A stretch of 64,000 bases of DNA, taken from contig JADNYJ010000090.1 in the NCBI GenBank assembly GCA_015501075.1, positions 62,001-126,000 on the forward strand, given 5' to 3'. The first letter of the stretch is position 1. Each line of letters begins with the position of its first letter. Origin of the DNA: Gymnopilus junonius. Lineage: Eukaryota; Basidiomycota; Agaricomycetes; Agaricales; Galerinaceae. Position numbers and translations under genes: made by a program. Of the stretch, positions 58,756 through 64,000 are shown piece after piece. Below the pieces are notes generated by a model. That model did not search any database and had not been told where the DNA came from. It worked only from the letters and a program-made list of their open reading frames with translations.

Positions 58756-61700
58756 ATGAGCAATTCACTCTTTCAGAGGGTTTTACAATTAGTGAAAACA
58801 TGATTTCAGTGGATAAGTCACATAAAGCATCAATCCATGAACAAGAGATGTGGTGGAATTATGATCTAGCAGGCAGCTCCAAGTTGTTTTCAATAGATGA
58901 AGGCCCAGAAGAGGTCTCAGTGTGGAAACAAAAAGAAGTTGAGACATTACTAGAGAAGTCAGGTCCTTGGGGAGGAGATGAAGCATGGAATGAGAAGGAA
59001 TCACTGGATGAGCTGGATGAGCAATGGGACAATGCTGAACAGGATGACATACTTAAAGAAATATTGGGGAACATCAGTGAGTATCTGCACTTTTTAAGAG
59101 CTTGTAGTGGACACTCATATTTCTTAAAAACATAGTCAGGGAGTGAGAACAGTCAGAGGTGCAAGAGCTTCTGGGAGAAAACAACAAGTTCCTGTGGTCA
59201 CCATATCATTCAAAGCTGGAATTCCTCCTTGATACAATTGACAGCTTACCTTGGCTGCATCTATCAGGTTCAACAATGAAAGTGATCTTGTGGTTGCTTC
59301 ATGAAATTGGAGTCAAGAATGTCCCATCATTTGATGTGCTAAGAAAAAGACAGTGCAATGTCTGTGATAAAGTAGGGGTGCCAATGATTAGCTGGAAGTC
59401 ACCCAAAGGAAATGCTTTCTCTTTCAATGACCCAAGGGTGATACTGGCAAATGTAAGTCATATTCATAGCTCAGTGTTTGGATGGGATCAGCTGAAGAAT
59501 CATTTGAAAAGGATTGGAATAATCCACTGGTTAGAAAACACATACACTGATACCCAGTCATACCCAAGGATGGTCTCATCTCTGAAGTTTGGCATGGAAG
59601 GAAGTGGCAGCAAGATGTTGATTGGCATGTTCTAAGCCTGATGTATGATGCTGGCAATGAACAGCACTTCTTTATTGATGAGCCTGCCAGCCTTCATGAT
59701 GGACAGATGGTCATCCCAATCTGATGGCTTGAAGATGAAGAAGGAAAGGTGTGGGCTGATGCATGGGAGATTGTGCTTGATCAAATCACAGTAAGATTGG
59801 ATTTCTCACATTGCTGAATAAGTAACACTGACTCCTGCATCAGATTTAAAGGCCTTGTCAACAATTGACGATGCTCAAAGCATATTGATTCAAGCATGCC
59901 AACTTCATAATTGTATGCCTGACCTTGAAGCTAACAATTTATTGCCACAGTGGTCTGCTAAGACCATTGCTGATGGACATGTATCTTGAATGCCAAATCC
60001 GGACTGCATTCTTGCAGAAGGAGATCCTATTTACACAAGTTTTATTGATGTTTTCAGAGACAATGTATCAGGTAACAAATCAAAGAGTTGGAATATGCAT
60101 TTGAATATCTACATCACCCACAGGAATCTACCATGGCAGCTGTTGAATCAACAAATACATATCCACTTTCTGTCTTGCTCACCTCAGGCAAGTGTCCCAG
60201 AGCAGTTTGAGGGAATTAAAAAGACTATTGAGTAAGTCCATTTATCTCTGAGTCATTCAAAGCAATTTCTTCAAAGCTAATTTACTTCTGGAATTTCCCA
60301 GATCAATGCATGAGAATCCTGTGAAGGTCAGAGACCCAAAAACAGGGAATATTGAACATTTCTGCATATTTTGCAACTGTGAACCAGGAGATAATCCCAT
60401 GCAAAGTGAAGCCTCTGGTCATATTGGTGGGAATGGAAATTATCCATGTTGAAAATGTGAAGTCAGGGGAATCCAAAAAGTCAAAGAAAGCAATGAAGGC
60501 TCCCATTCTATCTTTCAGGTAGCATTGAACTTTGTTCAACTTTCCAATGTCAACTAAGCAATTGACTGTGTTTAGACAGGTCCTCCACGCTCAGGTAAAA
60601 AAACCTTACAGCTTGTAGAACAGCAGGTTCAAGCTGCTTGCCTCAGAGTCACTCAAACTGTAAAAGATCTTCAAACTGAAACAGGCATCAAGGATGTATA
60701 TATGCAGCACTGGATCAACACCCTCATCAATCATGCATGCACCTTGCAACAACAGAATCCCAGACTGTCTGCTGCCCAAGTACAAGCCATGCTCATGTAT
60801 TGGGTTAATGCCAATAAATCTACCATCTATAATTCATTTTTAACACTCAAAGGTTTGCATGACTGGTCCTTAATTCATCCTTTCTGCTTGTTATTGAATA
60901 AACAAATATTAGGCTTCGATCCCATGATTGACACACCTATAGAAATTTTGCATACAATTTTACTCAGTATTGTCAAATATATCTGGTACATCGCTTATAA
61001 GCAATGGAGTCCTGCCCACCAGAAGACCTACTTGACATGCCTTCAGGCAACCAATACAAGTGGTTTATCCATTCATCCCATTTGAACCCATTATATCATG
61101 CAATATGCAAACTCACTCAATGGGCGCCAACTCAAAACACTGGTACAGGTCAATGCATTTCATGTCTATGACCTTGTTGATGAGAATAAATTTATCCTTA
61201 CCAAGGCTGTTGGAGAGTTATCAGCACTGCTCTGGTTTCCCGAGATTTCAAACCTCGAACAGTATTTGGTGAGTTTCTTGACTACAGCAATTTCAATCCT
61301 TTCTAACAATTTTTGACAGGGAGATGTTGAAGTAGTGGCAGCAAATGTTCTTGACATTGCTGCTTTGATAGATCCAACCAAAATCATCACAAAAATGAAG
61401 TACCACCTTCTCAATCATTTAAAAGAGGACATCATTTGATTTGGCCCTTTGATTGGTCTGGCAATGGAAGTCTTCGAGAGCTTCAACTCAATTTTTCATG
61501 CCTGTTCAATTGTTTCAAATCATTTAGCTCCCAGTTGTGACATTGCCAATCAGCTTGCATGGCAGGAAACTGTCAAGCACTTACTTTCAGGAGGTTGGTG
61601 GCAAGACAAGCAGGAGGAATGGACATGGCCTGGAGCATCTTTATGGTCCTTTTTAGATTCCAATCCCTTCTTATGAGAATTGGTTGGCTGGGGAAAGGAT

Positions 61701-64000
61701 AAATTGGAGGTTACCACCCCTGGTAAGTACACAATATTATGATTCAATGTTGATTCAGAATCACTGACATGTTTCAATGAATTAGGCACAGTACATTTGG
61801 TCCCAGAAAAATGCGGAGATGACAACAAGCTGCAAAAACATCAAGCTATCTCATGGACAAGTAGTGCAGCAGCTGGAGCCATGAACATCAATGATTACAT
61901 CACTGAGGCTGTTTCGCTGTGCTATCAAGGACTATATGTTGTTGCAAGATCACAAGATCAATGTAGGAAGGGATCCTGGGTATTCACCCAAAAGTCAGCC
62001 ATGGTAAACTTCTCATCCATTCATATCTCATCCACTCTTGAACTTATTCAATCCTCAGAAGCCCCCTGTGACTGGTAAAATTCTTGAGATCTTGCAAGCA
62101 ACTGGTGCTTCTGAGTCAAAAACATATGTTGTTCTTGGCATCTTCCAACTCTCCTCACTAAGGCATGAAATTTTTGGAATGCCAGTTCTTACATGAAGGT
62201 TGGGGGAAAAGACAAGTCTAATACTGCCAGCAAAGGTAAGTCTCATCTATAACCACAGCTAGTATCTAGATACTTTTTGTTACTGACTCGTATGGTGAAT
62301 CTAGGATATACTTTTTGAGTACAATGTTCAGCATGATTGCCAACATGCAGGTTGTACTGCTTCTGGCAGTCAAAATGTTATGCAAGAGTGGATTATGACA
62401 GATTTGGTTGAGAAATATATTGAGCACAAACCCATTGATCAGTTCATCATGAACACTCATGCTTTCCACAATGCTCACCTGCTTTGCAGAATTGTTCCAT
62501 GCAACCTAATTGAACCTATTCCATTCACAGAAGACTAAAAAACCCATCATGATCAAATCGCGAAAACATTGAGAAACACCCAGGATGCTAAATGTGCAAT
62601 GGCCGCATTAAAGAAGCAAGATGCTACCAACAAGTGCAAGCATGCTGAGGCTGACAATGGTGTCTGGGAAGGGGAAATCCAGCAAAGTGCTGCAGCTCAT
62701 GATGAGGAGGATGGGGGAGCTGAAATGGACATAGACCAGTCACTAGAAAATACATGGCCAAGTTTATAGTAGATACCTGAATACCACCTTGCAATACTAT
62801 GTCCCCCAGCTCATTACCAGCTTGCATCATCATCCTGGACACAGGTCCAGCTTGATTGCAGCTGCCATGGTATCCCTGCTCAGTAGGTATTTAGGGATGT
62901 AGGTGATGGCAAAAAGCCATTGGCTGTTCAAAACCTGCTGTCACGATACCTCCATATCAGCTTTCCATGTGTCGGACATCATTTGGGCCCAGATTTTTAT
63001 GTCATGTCATACAAATAGCAGTGTATCTTGAGCAGAAGGAACATGTGATGCAGCATGAGAAATACATTTGACAATGTTTGGACATGTCATCCAACACACC
63101 TTTGCATGTTCAGAAACCCCTCCCCTCTCTGATTCCTGAGCATCATCAGCAGATGGCCAAGCACCTGACTCACAAGGCTGTGCTGCTGGAAGTAATCTCA
63201 ATGACTTACAGTGCTTCAAGCTTTGTGGATGCATTATCATGTTTTGTAGCCCAGTATCAGCACCCAGACTTCTCCAAAGCAGCTGTGGCTTCAATTCACA
63301 TCCCTTTCAATAAACTTCCTGTCTTTCACCATATTAAATTTGTTAGCCATGACATCTATAGTCTCAATCCTCTTGACAACAAGGTCATTGACTCAATTCA
63401 TGTCAACCCAGTCCATCATAACAAGTATGGAAAGGTGATCCCAGGTCAGTTTGATACTGCAGTTATCAATGTAAAGGGTAGTAAAGGTCTTGATGTCAAA
63501 GGCAAGTCCAACTTTGTTCAGCCCAAGTTACTTTCTAATCAGACTTTCAAGTAGATCTTGCTGTTGGACAAATGCAGTGCATTTTTACACTTCCACCTGC
63601 AGCAGTCAGACTTTGGTTCCCACATGGTTTTCCACATAAACACCTTGCCTATGTTGAATGGTTCACACCATTCTCCCAGGCTCCCATCAATCACAACACT
63701 GGATTATTCAAGGTTTCCCAACTAATTTCTCATGGTGAATGATGTGCAAGCATTGTTCCTATTTTACTTATTTTCAGCAGCATCCAACTTTTTTTGAAAT
63801 TTGGTCCTCAAGCACCAGTCTTGTGGTCATCCAGTAATGTTCTTGATCATGCTTCATCTTTTTATGTCAATGTCTTCTCAGACAGATTTCTATATTCAAC
63901 TATTTATTAGATGCTTTCATGTACACCCATCTTTCATAATTCAAAGTAAATTTGTCTCAGTTGAGCACTGAGTGAGTAAGATGACTGCTTACAGAGTACT

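Larger units (their letters stand above)
54300..63910 (+). pseudogene. Long Agaricomycete repeat-family gene, decayed and split by a hAT insertion
   Basis: The frame before the hAT (VHKWSLELKAASLAHDVEV, NHAIYNEQ, about 54570-54661) continues exactly after it (FTLSEGFTISENM, 58764 on), so the transposon sits inside this ORF. Ordered blocks follow: PWLHLSGSTMKVILWLLHEI (59249), NKSKSWNMHLNIYITHRNLP (60077), HIHFLSCSPQASVPEQFEGI, NPVKVRDPKTGNIEHFCIF and SEASGHIGGNGNYP (60313-60450), ILGFDPMIDTPIEILHTILL (60907), [20 protein letters not shown] (61101), [35 protein letters not shown] (61473) and LAWQETVKHLLSGGWW. The end has PGQFDTAVINVKGSKGL (63442), [15 protein letters not shown] (63641) and VLDHASSFYVNVFSDRFLYS (63839), stopping at 63908-63910. 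Many stops; no named transposase domain recognised. The blocks recur across Agaricomycete genomes in my recollection, so it is probably a transposon protein. Confidence 0.65.

Noticed and set aside
41200..63999. Ascomycete-type RIP as cause of the CpG-poor block
   Set aside because: The loss is centred on CpG rather than CpA, which fits methylated-CpG deamination known in Basidiomycota better than classical RIP.
1..64000. CRISPR arrays, operons or bacterial mobile genes
   Set aside because: None seen; the sequence is eukaryotic with spliceosomal introns throughout.

Overview
The window is from a filamentous Agaricomycete (mushroom-forming Basidiomycota). Genes are split by many short introns of about 45-70 bp. 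Several families are typical of that class: a DUF6533 membrane protein, F-box/LRR-like proteins, Plavaka transposons, a DUF6532-like protein, and an Rrp6 with the usual basidiomycete layout. Exon models were built by eye from splice sites, reading frame and comparison of in-window paralogues; no database search was run.

Region 1 (1-41.2 kb) is ordinary gene-rich DNA with normal CpG content. It starts with a short hAT-like non-autonomous transposon (74-867, 8-bp target duplication). Then come two tandem S10 serine carboxypeptidases (1437-3701, which carries a frameshift, and 4663-6843, intact), a hypothetical protein (7177-8013), a histidine phosphatase (8681-10003), a seven-helix membrane protein (11425-12671), the exosome exonuclease Rrp6 (13252-16567), two tandem MFS transporters each with one frameshift (18036-20370, 20842-23182), a third unrelated MFS transporter (25034-26799), a reverse-strand F-box gene (26977-28270), a DUF6533 protein (29850-31772), a cluster of F-box copies in different states of decay (31870-35455) with a CACTA-like miniature element between two of them, ribosomal protein uL23 (36964-37692), and a Ser/Thr-rich single-pass surface protein (38114-40606).

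Region 2 (about 41.2-64 kb) is a transposon graveyard. CpG is almost absent and TG/CA is in excess, as expected from cytosine methylation followed by deamination. It holds relics of a Tc1/mariner-type transposase, a DUF6532-like gene, a Plavaka transposase, a small unidentified reverse-strand gene and a long repeat-family gene I cannot assign to a named transposase class. Two younger insertions with normal CpG sit inside it: a 573-bp hAT-like miniature element (49218-49790) and a complete 4.1-kb hAT transposon (54662-58755). The latter landed inside the long relic ORF and left an exact 8-bp duplication. Its transposase reads through nearly all domains but has two in-frame TGA codons, both explainable as CGA to TGA changes.

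Four of the Region 1 genes carry single-base frame breaks relative to a close paralogue, and three introns use GC instead of GT donors. The frame breaks may be real decay or consensus errors; reads would decide.
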